From Desmonostoc vinosum HA7617-LM4 (GTDB lineage: Bacteria; Cyanobacteriota; Cyanobacteriia; Cyanobacteriales; Nostocaceae), in NCBI GenBank assembly GCA_019359515.1, contig JAHHHC010000003.1, positions 62,001 through 126,000 of the forward strand: a DNA stretch of 64,000 nt, written 5' to 3'. This document shows positions 27,857 through 37,686 of this stretch, piece by piece. The notes under the pieces were generated by a model. That model saw only the letters and a list, made by a program, of their open reading frames with translations, searched no databases and was not told the DNA's origin. A program made the translations under genes and the position numbers. Numbering within the stretch: position 1 is the first letter of the stretch; each line of letters opens with the position of its first letter.

Positions 27857-30800
27857 TTTGTCTCCTGGGATGTTGTAATTGCAAAGCAGTTTTTACCCGT
27901 TGATACTCTGTTTGGAGTTGCAAAACCAGAGTAGAAGCACTGACTGTAGTACCAGCACGACCCATTGCTTCTAACTTTGTACAAAGTTGAGCAAGAGGCA
28001 TAGCACCAACAGTCACGCTCAATGATTTTAAGGAATGAGCAACGCTACAAAGTGTAGTTGCATCTTCGCTATCAATTGCGTTATGAATTGCTAGCAGCCT
28101 TTGCGGAGCATCTTCCAAATAACAATCGATTAACTCTGACAGAATCTCAGTATGATTATCACCTGCCATATCTTTTAAAGATTGAAATATTGCAGTATCA
28201 ATAGATAATTTCAGAGTTGTTTCTGATTGATAAATTTGTTGATTATTATTAACATTAGCTGTTAATTTTAAATTCTCATTTGTGGGAGCCGGACTATAGT
28301 TTTTGAAAGCTTGGATGAGAGTTTCAATGCGAATTGGTTTACTAATATAGTCATTCATGCCAGCATTGAGGCACTCTTCCCTATCCCCTTGCATGGCATG
28401 GGCAGTTACAGCAATAATCCAAGGTCGGCTATGGTGCGGCCATTCTTGGCAGATGCGACGACTGGTTTCTAGCCCATCCATTTCGGGCATTTGGATGTCC
28501 ATGAGGACTAGATCATAGGGCTGCTGACGCAAAGCTGACAGAGCTTCAACCCCATTGTTAGCAACATCGGCACGATAACCCAATCTTTTGAGCATTTGTA
28601 GGGCTACTTTCTGGTTTAAGGAAATATCCTCTACTAAGAGAATGCGTAAGGGTAGATTTTGGCTCAGCTGCGAATCAAATACTGGTGGTGGTATTTGGGA
28701 AGGTACTACGGAGATACGTTGTCCGCATAAGATCCGGACGAATACATCATACAGATGCGATCGCTTAATTGGTTTACTGAGGACAGCCACAAAATCTCGC
28801 TGGGCTTTTTGTTCTTTTTGAGTTAATTTTTCCACTGAACTGAGCAAAACCAAGGGGAGATTTTGATACTCTCGTAGCGAGTGAATATGCGCTGCCAAAC
28901 TCCAACCATCCATATGTGGCATTCGCATATCCAAAACTGCAATATCAAATTGCTCTTTGGCGTCAATAAATTCCAAAGCCTGTAAACCCGACTCAGCTGA
29001 GCGTACAATCATTCCCCATTTCAAAGCTTGAATGGCAAGAATTTGGCGGTTGGTAGCGTTGTCATCCACTACTAGCAACCGTTTTCCCGCTAAATTTGCT
29101 TGTAAAACTTGAGGGTAAATCGTTTCAGAATTTGGTACTGACTGAGCTTTGAGGGTGAAATAAAATGTCGAGCCAACTCCAGGTGAACTTTCTACCCACA
29201 TTTGACCACCCATCATTTCACATAAGCGCTTACTAATTGCTAAGCCCAATCCAGTACCGCCATACTGACGAGTCATCGATGCATCAACCTGGCTAAAAGG
29301 TTTAAATAGTCGCTGCATTCTTTCTTTAGGAATACCAATTCCTGTATCGCTGACAGCAAATTGGATTTCGTATTCCTCTGTGGTCGTTAATTGTTTAGCA
29401 ACTACAGATACCACAACCTCTCCAACTTCGGTAAATTTGACAGCATTACTCAGTAGATTCACGAGAGTTTGTCGCACTCTGGTAATATCCCCCACAATTG
29501 TGCTGGGAGTTTGGGGATCAATTAGGTAGGCTAAATCTATACTTTTAGCAGCGGCTTGAGAAGACAGTAAATCTAGAGCTTCTTCGATGCAACTACGCAG
29601 ATTAAAGGGGTGTTTTTCTAAATCCAGCTTGTCAGACTCGATTTTGGAGAAGTCTAAAATATCATTAATGATTGTCAGCAAAGCATCGCTGCTATTACGG
29701 ATGATTTCCACAAAGTCTCTTTGTTGAGGAGTGATTTCCATATCCAGCAGCAATCCTGTCATCCCAATTACGGCATTCATGGGAGTACGAATTTCATGGC
29801 TCATCATGGCGAGGAATTCACTTTTGGAACGATTTGCAGCTTCTGCTTCCCGTTTTGCTTGCTCTAAGGCAAAGTTTTTCCATGTGAGTTCTTCTCGCTG
29901 ACGGGTTTCTTGTTCTAATAAGCGAGCTTGTGCTAAAGCGATGCCCAGTTGCGCTGCTACTGCTTCTAGTAATTCAATTTCTTCTTGAGTCCATTGGCGA
30001 AAATGACTGCATTGGTGTAAACAGATGGCTCCATTGGGTTCTTTTTGATAGGAGGTACGAACTGTTAGCATGGACTTCAGTCCTAGTTCTTGACAGATTG
30101 GTTGGGCTGTTTGGAGTAAAGGATCAATATACACATTTGGTGAGGCGATCGCTCGATCCTGTGCCATCATCAGCGCCACATGGGGATTTTCACTTACGGG
30201 AATATCCAGATTCAACATTGAGCAGTAGGAATCGACGGTATACTCTGCTACTAAAGGAATTTGCGCTATGGGTTCGTCAATATAAGAGTGGATCAAACAA
30301 CGATCAACTCTAAATGCTTGTCCAATTTGGGTAGCTGCCGTCTCAAAAATTTCTCTGGTGTCAAGACTTTGGCGAATTTCTTGAGTGATTTGTTCTAGTA
30401 GCAGGGTACGTTGTAATTGCTTTTGCAGTGCTTGTTCTGCTTGTTGGCGATCGGTAATATCAACGGCAATTCCTCCGACCACACACTCACCTGGTATGCT
30501 AGAAATTGGAAATTTATAAACTAAAAAATCTCGAACCACACCATTAGTACAGGGAGCAGATTCAATCGCTTCTAGTACTTGGTTAGTTCGAGCAACTATT
30601 TGAATATTCTCGATGAATTGCTGAGCAAAGTGGGTTGCATAGAAGTCGAAGATATTTTTGCCAATAACTTCTTGGCTAGGTAGTTGAAGCATCCGCCGAT
30701 AAGTTTCGCTAACGTAGAGAATCGTTCCCTTAACATCTGTGATCCAAGCATATGTGGGACTATGATTCATAAATGCCTGAAAGCGTTCTTCACTCTGACG

Positions 30801-32135
30801 CAGCAATGCTTCCGCTTGTTTGCTTTCGGTGATGTCATGGTTGACACCAATTAAGGCAACAGTTTGTCCTTGTTCATTTTGTAAGGGTACTACAGTGGTT
30901 TTACTAATTCCCCCACTGCCATCTTTGCGAGTAAAGTGAATTTCACCTGACCAGCGTCCTTGTTGAGTTACCGCTGTGATAATTGTGGCAATCAACTTGA
31001 TGGCCGTAGCAACTTCTTCAGGTTTATGTATGATGGTAGGAGTTTTACCTAAAACTTCAGCTTTGGTGTAGCCATAGATGCGTTCGGCAGCAGGATTCCA
31101 GTCAATAATATTTCCTGCTAAATCCGTGATCATCACTGCATCATACATATTTTCAAAAGTGAGTGCTTGCCGATGTAGCGCAACTTCTTTTTCTTTGAGG
31201 GCTGCTTCTATTTGTTTCTGCTCAAATACTCTTAAAACTAATTCCTGATTGATCGTTGTGATCTGACGATTGCTGGCTTTTGTGGCTTGGATGAAATAAG
31301 TTAACAATGCCAGAATGCCACCAATTGATAATCCTGTAATTAATACAAGTGTTGATAAAGGCGATCGCAAGCTGAGCAGTAACTCTGGAGTCGGGTAAAC
31401 CTGTACTCGCCAGTTGACTCCATACAAATCGATATCTACCTGTTGTTGCCAGGGTTGGGCCGAAGGTGGAGAATTTGAGCCATAGATCAACTCTTGACCA
31501 TCAAAAACTCTGATTTTGTATCCTTGTGGTACATGCACAACGGAGTTCAGCAAAGGTTGAATCTCAAAGACTCCTAAGATAAATCCGTCGAACTCGTTTT
31601 CCAAAAACAAGGGCACATATGCTAAAAAACCTTTGCCACCCACAATGAGATTAACTGTACGCGTAAAAGTTGTTTGACGGCGATCGCGTGCTGCTTGGAG
31701 TGCAGTTCTTCGCCGGGGTTCTTGGCTGAGGTCAAAATTTTGTGCTACTTCGTTCCCTGCTAGAGGTACAATCCACCGAACTTTAAATGATGGATCAACC
31801 CATTCGATTGCCCGATATCCACTAAAGTCCTTGATATAGGCTGCTGCATCTGCACTCCATTCTTTTCGTGGAGTTCCACCACGCACCTCCCAACGTTTTC
31901 CCATTCGCTCTAATGCCAGAATGCGTGTTTTTAATTCGCTGGTTAACTCAGTTTTAATCGCGATCGCCTGCTGTTGAATAAGTTGTGTAATGTCTGCCCT
32001 TTCTTCTATTAGTAGTCTTTGCCAGAGAACAATCACCGCAATTGACACACAAATACCAACTACAAATGACAGCACTTTTTGTTTACTAAAAAAGCTCAAA
32101 GTTTTAAACCTTTTATATATGTGCTGTCTGCCCAC
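27849..32135 (-). CDS. hybrid histidine kinase CHASE-PAS-PAS-GAF-HisKA-HATPase-REC-REC-HPt
   Basis: 1428 residues from a GTG. One helix at about 22-41 and one at 262-283 flank a periplasmic CHASE domain ([34 protein letters not shown]). Cytosolic PAS (330-440), PAS (450-565) and GAF (575-740) follow. HisKA has H780 in [11 protein letters not shown]; HATPase has [18 protein letters not shown] and [12 protein letters not shown]1 phospho-Asp is D1069, REC2 D1213, and HPt histidine H1367 (VAHSLKSL). This is a complete BarA-like His-Asp-His relay in one chain, needing an external regulator; the two overlapping or adjacent REC-GGDEF proteins are the obvious targets. The ligand is unknown; CHASE domains sense small extracellular molecules. 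Confidence 0.93.
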   Translation of the reverse strand: MGRQHIYKRFKTLSFFSKQKVLSFVVGICVSIAVIVLWQRLLIEERADITQLIQQQAIAIKTELTSELKTRILALERMGKRWEVRGGTPRKEWSADAAAYIKDFSGYRAIEWVDPSFKVRWIVPLAGNEVAQNFDLSQEPRRRTALQAARDRRQTTFTRTVNLIVGGKGFLAYVPLFLENEFDGFILGVFEIQPLLNSVVHVPQGYKIRVFDGQELIYGSNSPPSAQPWQQQVDIDLYGVNWRVQVYPTPELLLSLRSPLSTLVLITGLSIGGILALLTYFIQATKASNRQITTINQELVLRVFEQKQIEAALKEKEVALHRQALTFENMYDAVMITDLAGNIIDWNPAAERIYGYTKAEVLGKTPTIIHKPEEVATAIKLIATIITAVTQQGRWSGEIHFTRKDGSGGISKTTVVPLQNEQGQTVALIGVNHDITESKQAEALLRQSEERFQAFMNHSPTYAWITDVKGTILYVSETYRRMLQLPSQEVIGKNIFDFYATHFAQQFIENIQIVARTNQVLEAIESAPCTNGVVRDFLVYKFPISSIPGECVVGGIAVDITDRQQAEQALQKQLQRTLLLEQITQEIRQSLDTREIFETAATQIGQAFRVDRCLIHSYIDEPIAQIPLVAEYTVDSYCSMLNLDIPVSENPHVALMMAQDRAIASPNVYIDPLLQTAQPICQELGLKSMLTVRTSYQKEPNGAICLHQCSHFRQWTQEEIELLEAVAAQLGIALAQARLLEQETRQREELTWKNFALEQAKREAEAANRSKSEFLAMMSHEIRTPMNAVIGMTGLLLDMEITPQQRDFVEIIRNSSDALLTIINDILDFSKIESDKLDLEKHPFNLRSCIEEALDLLSSQAAAKSIDLAYLIDPQTPSTIVGDITRVRQTLVNLLSNAVKFTEVGEVVVSVVAKQLTTTEEYEIQFAVSDTGIGIPKERMQRLFKPFSQVDASMTRQYGGTGLGLAISKRLCEMMGGQMWVESSPGVGSTFYFTLKAQSVPNSETIYPQVLQANLAGKRLLVVDDNATNRQILAIQALKWGMIVRSAESGLQALEFIDAKEQFDIAVLDMRMPHMDGWSLAAHIHSLREYQNLPLVLLSSVEKLTQKEQKAQRDFVAVLSKPIKRSHLYDVFVRILCGQRISVVPSQIPPPVFDSQLSQNLPLRILLVEDISLNQKVALQMLKRLGYRADVANNGVEALSALRQQPYDLVLMDIQMPEMDGLETSRRICQEWPHHSRPWIIAVTAHAMQGDREECLNAGMNDYISKPIRIETLIQAFKNYSPAPTNENLKLTANVNNNQQIYQSETTLKLSIDTAIFQSLKDMAGDNHTEILSELIDCYLEDAPQRLLAIHNAIDSEDATTLCSVAHSLKSLSVTVGAMPLAQLCTKLEAMGRAGTTVSASTLVLQLQTEYQRVKTALQLQHPRRQND

Positions 32136-32978
32136 TTATTTACCCTTTAATACTTCAGCATTTGTTGTAATAATCTTTACTTTTATTGAATCTAAAATAG
32201 AAACAACAATGGGGCAATTACGTAAATTATTTAAATTTTTAATAGAACTGCATATATTTACTGAATAATAATTTATCAGCAATATTCACAATGATTTTAT
32301 GTACGTCTTTTCACTATAATTATTAGTAATAAAACTTAAATTTTAATGAAAAATTTATATTGTTATTTAATAATCAAGTGATCTACTCATAGTATTACAA
32401 TAAAGTTTTTATGCAACAATTTGTTATGCAAAACCGTTAAACAAAACGCCATTTTGACTAAAATTCTAAGTAAATTTAGCATACCTCGCTCCACTTCTCT
32501 TAATTAAGAGTATTTACTTAGAAAGTAGTTATTTTGTACAAATATCTTCCCGAGTACGCAAAAACTTGAGAAAATCTATCCTATCTTTACGTACATAAAG
32601 ATAAGGTAAAGATTGTTAAGCTTTAGAAAGCGAGGTGAGGTTTTAATTTTTGGATTCTACAGTCTAAAATCTATGGTTAGAAAATAAAATTTTGATATTG
32701 ACGGCTTTACTAACACGCTTTTTTAGTAAATAATTTTACCTATAGTAGTTCTAATCAAAGAGGAAACCCTAACGAATAATTCTAAAGAGAGAGTAACACA
32801 AAGGAGTGTTTTACCCCTAGATAGGCAACACTTCGCTGCGGAACGCTCTTGCTAGCTTGTTTAAGCGTAGGGGTACAGCTACATTCATTACATTGCAGGC
32901 GCAGAAGAAAAACTGTTCCCTGTTTCCTTCTTTAATAAAATTCTCTGTTCTTATTCTTGGTACTCTTGGCACTCACAC
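32136..32978. other. large AT-rich intergenic region between divergent signalling operons
   Basis: 843 nt between the GTG of the hybrid kinase (minus) and the UrtA-like gene (plus). An 8-bp inverted repeat TATCTTTA-CGTACA-TAAAGATA lies at 32582-32603, and a repeat-like GC-rich patch at 32822-32880 (CAACACTTCGCTGCGGAACG). A 92-codon plus-strand frame (31990-32268) overlaps the kinase and is discounted. It must hold both promoters. Confidence 0.5.
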
Positions 32979-34274
32979 ATGGATTGGCAAACCATTAAAT
33001 GTATTTTACAGTTCCAAAAACTAGTAAATCAAAAAAATATCTTACTACTAATAGCTTTTGCGCTAGGAATAGTGTTATGTATCCTGATTCCCCAAACAGA
33101 ATTTTCCCAAAAATCGATTAAAATTGGCGTTCTGCATTCTCTCACTGGCACAATGGCCATTAGTGAAAAATCTGTTGTTGATGCTACCTTACTCGCTATC
33201 GAAGAAATTAACAAAAAAGGTGGTATTCTCGGCAAGAAAATTCAGCCAATTATTGTAGATGGTAAATCTGATTGGGGTACATTTGCTCAACAAGCTGAGA
33301 AACTGATTACTCAAGAAAAAGTTGTCACAGTTTTTGGTTGTTGGACTTCTGCTAGTCGCAAAACTGTTAAGCCCGTATTTGAGAAGCATAACCATCTGCT
33401 AATTTATCCTGTCCAATATGAGGGATTAGAGGAATCACCTAATATTGTCTACACTGGTGCAGCACCAAATCAGCAAATTATTCCGGCTGTAAAATGGTCT
33501 TTTGATAATTTAGGTAAACGTTTTTTCTTAGTAGGCTCCGATTATGTATTTCCTCGCACAGCTAACGCTATTATTAAAGACCAAGTAGTAGCCTTAGATG
33601 GAAAAGTCTTAGGTGAAGAATATATACTTTTGGGTAGCACTGATGTAGATAGTGTCATCAAAAAAATCTTGGAAACTCAGCCAGATATAATTTTAAACAC
33701 AATTAATGGCGACAGTAATATCGCTTTCTTCAAAGCCTTAAGAAAAGTAGGAATTACACCTGATCATATTCCTACTGTTTCGTTTAGTATTGCTGAAGAA
33801 GAACTAAGATATTTATCAAAAAAAGATGTGGTAGGTGATTATGCAGTCTGGAACTACTTCCAGAGTATTGATAATATAAAAAATCATGTTTTTATCAAAA
33901 GCTTTCAAAATAAATATGGTAAAAACAGAGTCACATCGGATCCAATTGAAGCAGCTTATTTTGGAGTTTATTTATGGGCGCAAGCAGTTGAAGATGCAGG
34001 TACAGAGGATGTGAATATTATTCGGGAATATATTCAAGACCAAAGTTATAAAGCACCAGAAGGTGTTGTATATATAGACTCTAATAACCAACATACCTGG
34101 AAAACAGTCCGAGTAGGAAAAATCAAAGCAGATGGACAATTTGAAATTGTTTGGAACTCAGATAAACCAATTCGCCCTGTACCTTATCCTATTTCTCGTT
34201 CTAAAGCCGAATGGGAGATATTTTTAAACACTCTCTATACAGGCTGGAATCAAAACTGGGCAAATCCTGGTTAA
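32979..34274 (+). CDS. UrtA/FmdD-like periplasmic amide (urea)-binding protein
   Basis: 431 residues. The N-terminus has one hydrophobic helix (about 18-38: KNILLLIAFALGIVLCILIP) without a good lipobox, so it may be an uncleaved anchor or signal peptide. The type-I periplasmic-binding fold begins IKIGVLHSLTGTMAISEKSV, very close to UrtA urea-binding proteins. Further blocks are INKKGGILGKKI, VFGCWTSASRKTVKPVFE, LLIYPVQYEGLEESPNIVYTGA and SDPIEAAYFGVYLWAQAVEDAG. No UrtBCDE transport genes follow. Instead a Cache/HAMP histidine kinase begins 19 nt later, so this protein probably presents its ligand to a sensor rather than a transporter. Ligand class (urea, short amide) is by family. Confidence 0.85.
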   Translation: MDWQTIKCILQFQKLVNQKNILLLIAFALGIVLCILIPQTEFSQKSIKIGVLHSLTGTMAISEKSVVDATLLAIEEINKKGGILGKKIQPIIVDGKSDWGTFAQQAEKLITQEKVVTVFGCWTSASRKTVKPVFEKHNHLLIYPVQYEGLEESPNIVYTGAAPNQQIIPAVKWSFDNLGKRFFLVGSDYVFPRTANAIIKDQVVALDGKVLGEEYILLGSTDVDSVIKKILETQPDIILNTINGDSNIAFFKALRKVGITPDHIPTVSFSIAEEELRYLSKKDVVGDYAVWNYFQSIDNIKNHVFIKSFQNKYGKNRVTSDPIEAAYFGVYLWAQAVEDAGTEDVNIIREYIQDQSYKAPEGVVYIDSNNQHTWKTVRVGKIKADGQFEIVWNSDKPIRPVPYPISRSKAEWEIFLNTLYTGWNQNWANPG

Positions 34275-34293
34275 TAAATCTCTGAATTTGGAG

Positions 34294-36414
34294 ATGAGGG
34301 AGTTGAACAATAAAAAAATCGTCAATAAGTTACTAGCTTGGTTTTTATTAATTGCCTTATTACCTTTAACTACAGTAACCTCTCTGCAATACTATATTGC
34401 TAGTGATGCTCAGTTCAAAGAAGTTAAAAATAATTTAATTTCTATTGCTGAGGGCAAGGCACGCTTACTAGAAAACTATCTTAGTGAAAGACAAAAAAAT
34501 GCTGCAAATATTGCAAAAATTCCAAATATAATTGATGCCGCAGAACAATATCAAAAAGCTTTTAAAGCAGATGGATTAGATTCAAAATCATATAGCCAAA
34601 TAGATGATGTATATCGTCAATTTATCACTAATTATTTAGAAATATTTGGTTATTCAAATATTTTTTTAGTTTCGCCTGGTGGAGATATTATTTTTTCAGT
34701 AAAACGAGTTCATGAATTTGAATCAAATTTTTACAAACAAATTTATAAAAATTCTGAAATAGCTAAAGTTTTTGATAGAGCTAAAACTTTAATGCAAGTT
34801 GAAATATCTAACTTTAGCTATTATACATCCTCCAGGGAACCTGCTGCTTTCATTGCTGCTCCCATATTTAAAAAGAAACTAATTATTGGTGTAGTAGTAC
34901 TGCAATTAAACAATCAAGAGTTTAATAAAGTAGTCAATGATTATACTGGGTTAGGCAAAACTGGCGAGACAATAGTAGGTTCAATAATTGGCGATCGCAT
35001 AGTTTTTACATCTGGCACTCGGCATGATCCTAAAGCAGCTTTTCAAAGATTTGTGAGCATTGATAACCAGAAATTACACCCACTCGATCAAGCTGCTCAT
35101 GGTATTAAAGGAATTGGAATAACTAATGATTACCGAGATCAAAAAACTATTGCTGCTTGGAGATATCTCCCTTCCTTAAATGGAGGACTGTTAGTAAAAA
35201 TGGATACAGCAGAAGTGTTTGCATCTTTGCAAACACTGAGCAATATTGTCATTTTTTTAGGAATAATTACACTTTTATTGGTCATATTTGCAGCTATTTT
35301 AGTGGCCAAATCTATTTCTAAACCTGTTGTTAAACTCACCCAAGTTGTTCATGAATTCGCTCAAGGAAATCTGAATAAACAAGCGCCAGTTCTTACCCAT
35401 GACGAAATTGGTCAACTTGCAGAATCGTTTAATCGGATGGCAGCACAGTTGGAAGAATCTTTTGCAACTATCAAAATACGCGAACGAGAATTAGCTACAG
35501 CCAAAGAGCAACTAGAAACAGTTTTAGCACAAGTGCAGCAAGAAGCTCAGCAACTAGCATCTCAACTAGTGCAAAGCGAAAAGATGTCCAGTTTGGGGCA
35601 ATTAGTAGCTGGTGTAGCTCACGAAATCAACAACCCAATCAACTTTATATATGCTAATCTCGCTCCTGCTGATCAACATATTCAAGATTTACTCAGACTG
35701 ATACAACTTTATCAGCAAAATTATCCTCATCCAGTTATAGAAATTCAACAAGAGGCTGAAGATATTGAGGTTAATTTTTTAGTTGCAGACTTGCGTAAAT
35801 TGCTAAATTCCATGAAAATTGGTGCTGAGAGAATTAAAGAAATTGTGCTGTCTTTGCGAAATTTTTCTCGCTTAGATGAGGCAGAAGTGAAAGCAGTAAA
35901 TCTTGCTGAAGGCATTGATAGCACATTGATGATTTTAGAACATCGACTTAAAGCTACATCTAAACGTTCAGCAATCGAGGTCATTAAAGAATATAGCGAT
36001 CTCCCACTAGTAGAGTGTTATGCTGGACAACTCAATCAAGTATTCATGAATATTCTAGCCAATGCGATTGATGCTTTAGAAGAGTCATTCGTCATTCGTC
36101 ATTCGTCATTAACAAATAACTCTGAAAAAATAACTAAACTACAAATTCGTATTTACACAGAATTGACGAGAGATCAACAAGTAATTATTCGCATTGCTGA
36201 TAATGGTGCTGGGATTCCAGAAGATTTACAAATGCGATTATTTGATCCCTTTTTTACTACTAAACCTGTAGGTAAAGGTACAGGTTTAGGTTTATCTATT
36301 AGTTATAAAATTATCACTGAAAAACATTGGGGAAAGTTACAGTGTCTTTCCTCTCCTAGCAAAGGTACGGAATTTGTAATTACAATTCCTTTGCATCAAT
36401 ATAAAAGGGAATAG
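34294..36414 (+). CDS. Cache-HAMP sensor histidine kinase
   Basis: 706 residues from the ATG at 34294 (a TTG two codons earlier is also in frame). Membrane helices at about 14-33 and 318-340 enclose a double-Cache-like extracellular domain (SNIFLVSPGGDIIFSVKR, YYTSSREPAAFIAAPIF). HAMP (341-393) and a Gln-rich coiled coil follow, then a HisKA-like domain with H about 443 in GVAHEINNPINF and HATPase blocks NILANAIDALEE, DNGAGIP and GKGTGLGLSI. A short TCATTCG heptamer run (36087-36108) inserts VIRHSSLTNNSEK-like residues after the N box. It follows the UrtA-like gene closely, so the two probably work as receptor and kinase. Confidence 0.9.
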   Translation: MRELNNKKIVNKLLAWFLLIALLPLTTVTSLQYYIASDAQFKEVKNNLISIAEGKARLLENYLSERQKNAANIAKIPNIIDAAEQYQKAFKADGLDSKSYSQIDDVYRQFITNYLEIFGYSNIFLVSPGGDIIFSVKRVHEFESNFYKQIYKNSEIAKVFDRAKTLMQVEISNFSYYTSSREPAAFIAAPIFKKKLIIGVVVLQLNNQEFNKVVNDYTGLGKTGETIVGSIIGDRIVFTSGTRHDPKAAFQRFVSIDNQKLHPLDQAAHGIKGIGITNDYRDQKTIAAWRYLPSLNGGLLVKMDTAEVFASLQTLSNIVIFLGIITLLLVIFAAILVAKSISKPVVKLTQVVHEFAQGNLNKQAPVLTHDEIGQLAESFNRMAAQLEESFATIKIRERELATAKEQLETVLAQVQQEAQQLASQLVQSEKMSSLGQLVAGVAHEINNPINFIYANLAPADQHIQDLLRLIQLYQQNYPHPVIEIQQEAEDIEVNFLVADLRKLLNSMKIGAERIKEIVLSLRNFSRLDEAEVKAVNLAEGIDSTLMILEHRLKATSKRSAIEVIKEYSDLPLVECYAGQLNQVFMNILANAIDALEESFVIRHSSLTNNSEKITKLQIRIYTELTRDQQVIIRIADNGAGIPEDLQMRLFDPFFTTKPVGKGTGLGLSISYKIITEKHWGKLQCLSSPSKGTEFVITIPLHQYKRE

Positions 36415-36478
36415 GGAATACTTTTCGATTATTTCCAATTTTCTTCTGCCTAGAGTGACAAAAGAGGGTTAAGGACGG

Positions 36479-36913
36479 CTAAGTACTCCAACGAAGCGAT
36501 CGCTTCTGATTTGGTAAATTCTCTGCTTTACGAAGCACACGCTTCGAGTCTTTACCTTGGCGAATACTTGGTAGAGGGATTTGACTTTGCTTGAGTTTGC
36601 CTTTGTCTGCACCGGGCGTTTTAGCTATGAGTTGTCCGTCTAGAAATATGTTGTCTTCTCCACAGCCGTAGCGATCGCAACATAAAATCAATTGTCCATC
36701 AGTATAATCTTTTAGGAGACCAAAGTGAATATTTAATTGACTAGTGGAATTAGGGATTTTGTTGGCATTGGGTGGTACTAAGCAAGAGGGAATGGTGGGA
36801 CGGTTGACGGGATCGGGATCTATACCAACGATATCTTGCGTCCTGCCAGCGGTGAGCCTCCGACTGAGGCCATGATTGACTGATAGCCCGAACCACCTTG
36901 AACCATAACCCAC
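36479..36913 (-). CDS. hypothetical protein, possibly a fragment
   Basis: 144 residues from a GTG; the start is weak. The middle (QLNIHFGLLKDYTDGQLILCCDRYGCGEDNIFLDGQLIA) alternates polar and hydrophobic residues like a beta-rich domain. The ends are Arg/Pro/Ser-rich with low conservation appeal. There is no signal peptide and I recognise no family. It is oriented against its neighbours, just before the caspase module, and may be the decayed 3' part of a larger gene. Treat as provisional. Confidence 0.35.
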   Translation of the reverse strand: MGYGSRWFGLSVNHGLSRRLTAGRTQDIVGIDPDPVNRPTIPSCLVPPNANKIPNSTSQLNIHFGLLKDYTDGQLILCCDRYGCGEDNIFLDGQLIAKTPGADKGKLKQSQIPLPSIRQGKDSKRVLRKAENLPNQKRSLRWST

Positions 36914-36996
36914 ATTAATTTGTGACTAATTAAGTCAGGTTTGACAGAAGATGTTTTAAATCTTTATTTTTTTTAATAGCTTTTTAGTAGCTAGTT

Positions 36997-37242
36997 ATGT
37001 CAATATATGTCTGTTTAGTACATGACACTCATGTATCCTGTGTAAAAAAAGTTTTTATAGAGCCAAGAAAAAGCCTTACGGTAGAGTTGCCGGAAAGTGA
37101 GTCCGAATTATTGGAAAGTTATTGTTTAGAAAGACAAGAGTCTAAACAACAGTTTATGTGTTTTTTAATCCGTAGCTTGAATAATTTTAATTATTTGAAT
37201 GTGAAACTAGGAGATATTTTTAAATTTTTAATTGTTGTCTAA
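36997..37242 (+). CDS. small ribbon-helix-helix (CopG/Arc-like) protein
   Basis: 81 residues. After an irregular N-terminus, RKSLTVELPESESELLESYC fits the strand and first helix of a ribbon-helix-helix domain (K-S-L-T-V-x-L-P-E-x-x-x-x-L-L-E-x-Y-C), and ERQESKQQFMCFLIRSLNNF the second helix. RHH proteins bind DNA as dimers and often autoregulate toxin-antitoxin or defence operons. Its stop is only 30 nt before the Pepco-like gene, which lies 21 nt before the caspase gene, so these three look like one operon. A start further in is possible, but there is no alternative Met. Assignment is from pattern alone. Confidence 0.5.
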   Translation: MSIYVCLVHDTHVSCVKKVFIEPRKSLTVELPESESELLESYCLERQESKQQFMCFLIRSLNNFNYLNVKLGDIFKFLIVV

Positions 37243-37272
37243 ATCAAATTTTCAACAAAACTTTATATAACT

Positions 37273-37665
37273 ATGACTGAAACATCTCTGGGAACTATTT
37301 TAATCGTGACTGATGACGTTTCTCAAATATCAGGAGTAGATGGAGCAAAGACTGGGGGTGCTTTAGGAGAAAGCTGGGCAGATAATTTTGGAAGAACAGA
37401 AGCCTCTGGTAGTAAAGGATTGGGACTAACTGTTGCAGTTAGTACTATTGCATTAGAAACGAGAATGAAAGAGTTTATTGCAACGATTGGAAAGATATTT
37501 AGGAATGCAGAGCAGCAAGCTCTTCAAGAGAATGGAATGTATCTAGATGAAGTTGAATTATCTGTAGAAGTTAGTGCTAAAGGAGAAATAAAGTTAATAG
37601 GAACTGCTGGAATTAGTGGGGAAAACAAAGGAGCAATCAAATTTAAGTTCAAAAGAAAGATTTAA
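37273..37665 (+). CDS. Pepco-like (peptidase-coupled) domain protein
   Basis: 130 residues, no signal or membrane segment. An N-terminal strand (GTILIVTDDVSQISG) and a Gly-rich segment lead into a helix (LETRMKEFIATIGKIFRNAEQQAL) and a C-terminal beta-hairpin region (YLDEVELSVEVSAKGEIKLIG, then GAIKFKFKRK). This layout matches the small Pepco domain described by Aravind and colleagues as coupled to caspase- or trypsin-like peptidases in NTP-dependent conflict systems. It is thought to act as a sensor or adaptor controlling the peptidase. Here it sits directly upstream (21 nt) of a caspase gene, which strengthens the assignment. Recognition is by memory of the family, not by search. Confidence 0.65.
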   Translation: MTETSLGTILIVTDDVSQISGVDGAKTGGALGESWADNFGRTEASGSKGLGLTVAVSTIALETRMKEFIATIGKIFRNAEQQALQENGMYLDEVELSVEVSAKGEIKLIGTAGISGENKGAIKFKFKRKI

Positions 37666-37686
37666 ATAGTTAATTTAATTAAAGTT

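Noticed and set aside
29930..30313. 127-codon plus-strand frame inside the hybrid kinase
   Set aside because: It is antisense to strongly conserved GAF/HisKA coding sequence and has no domain features.
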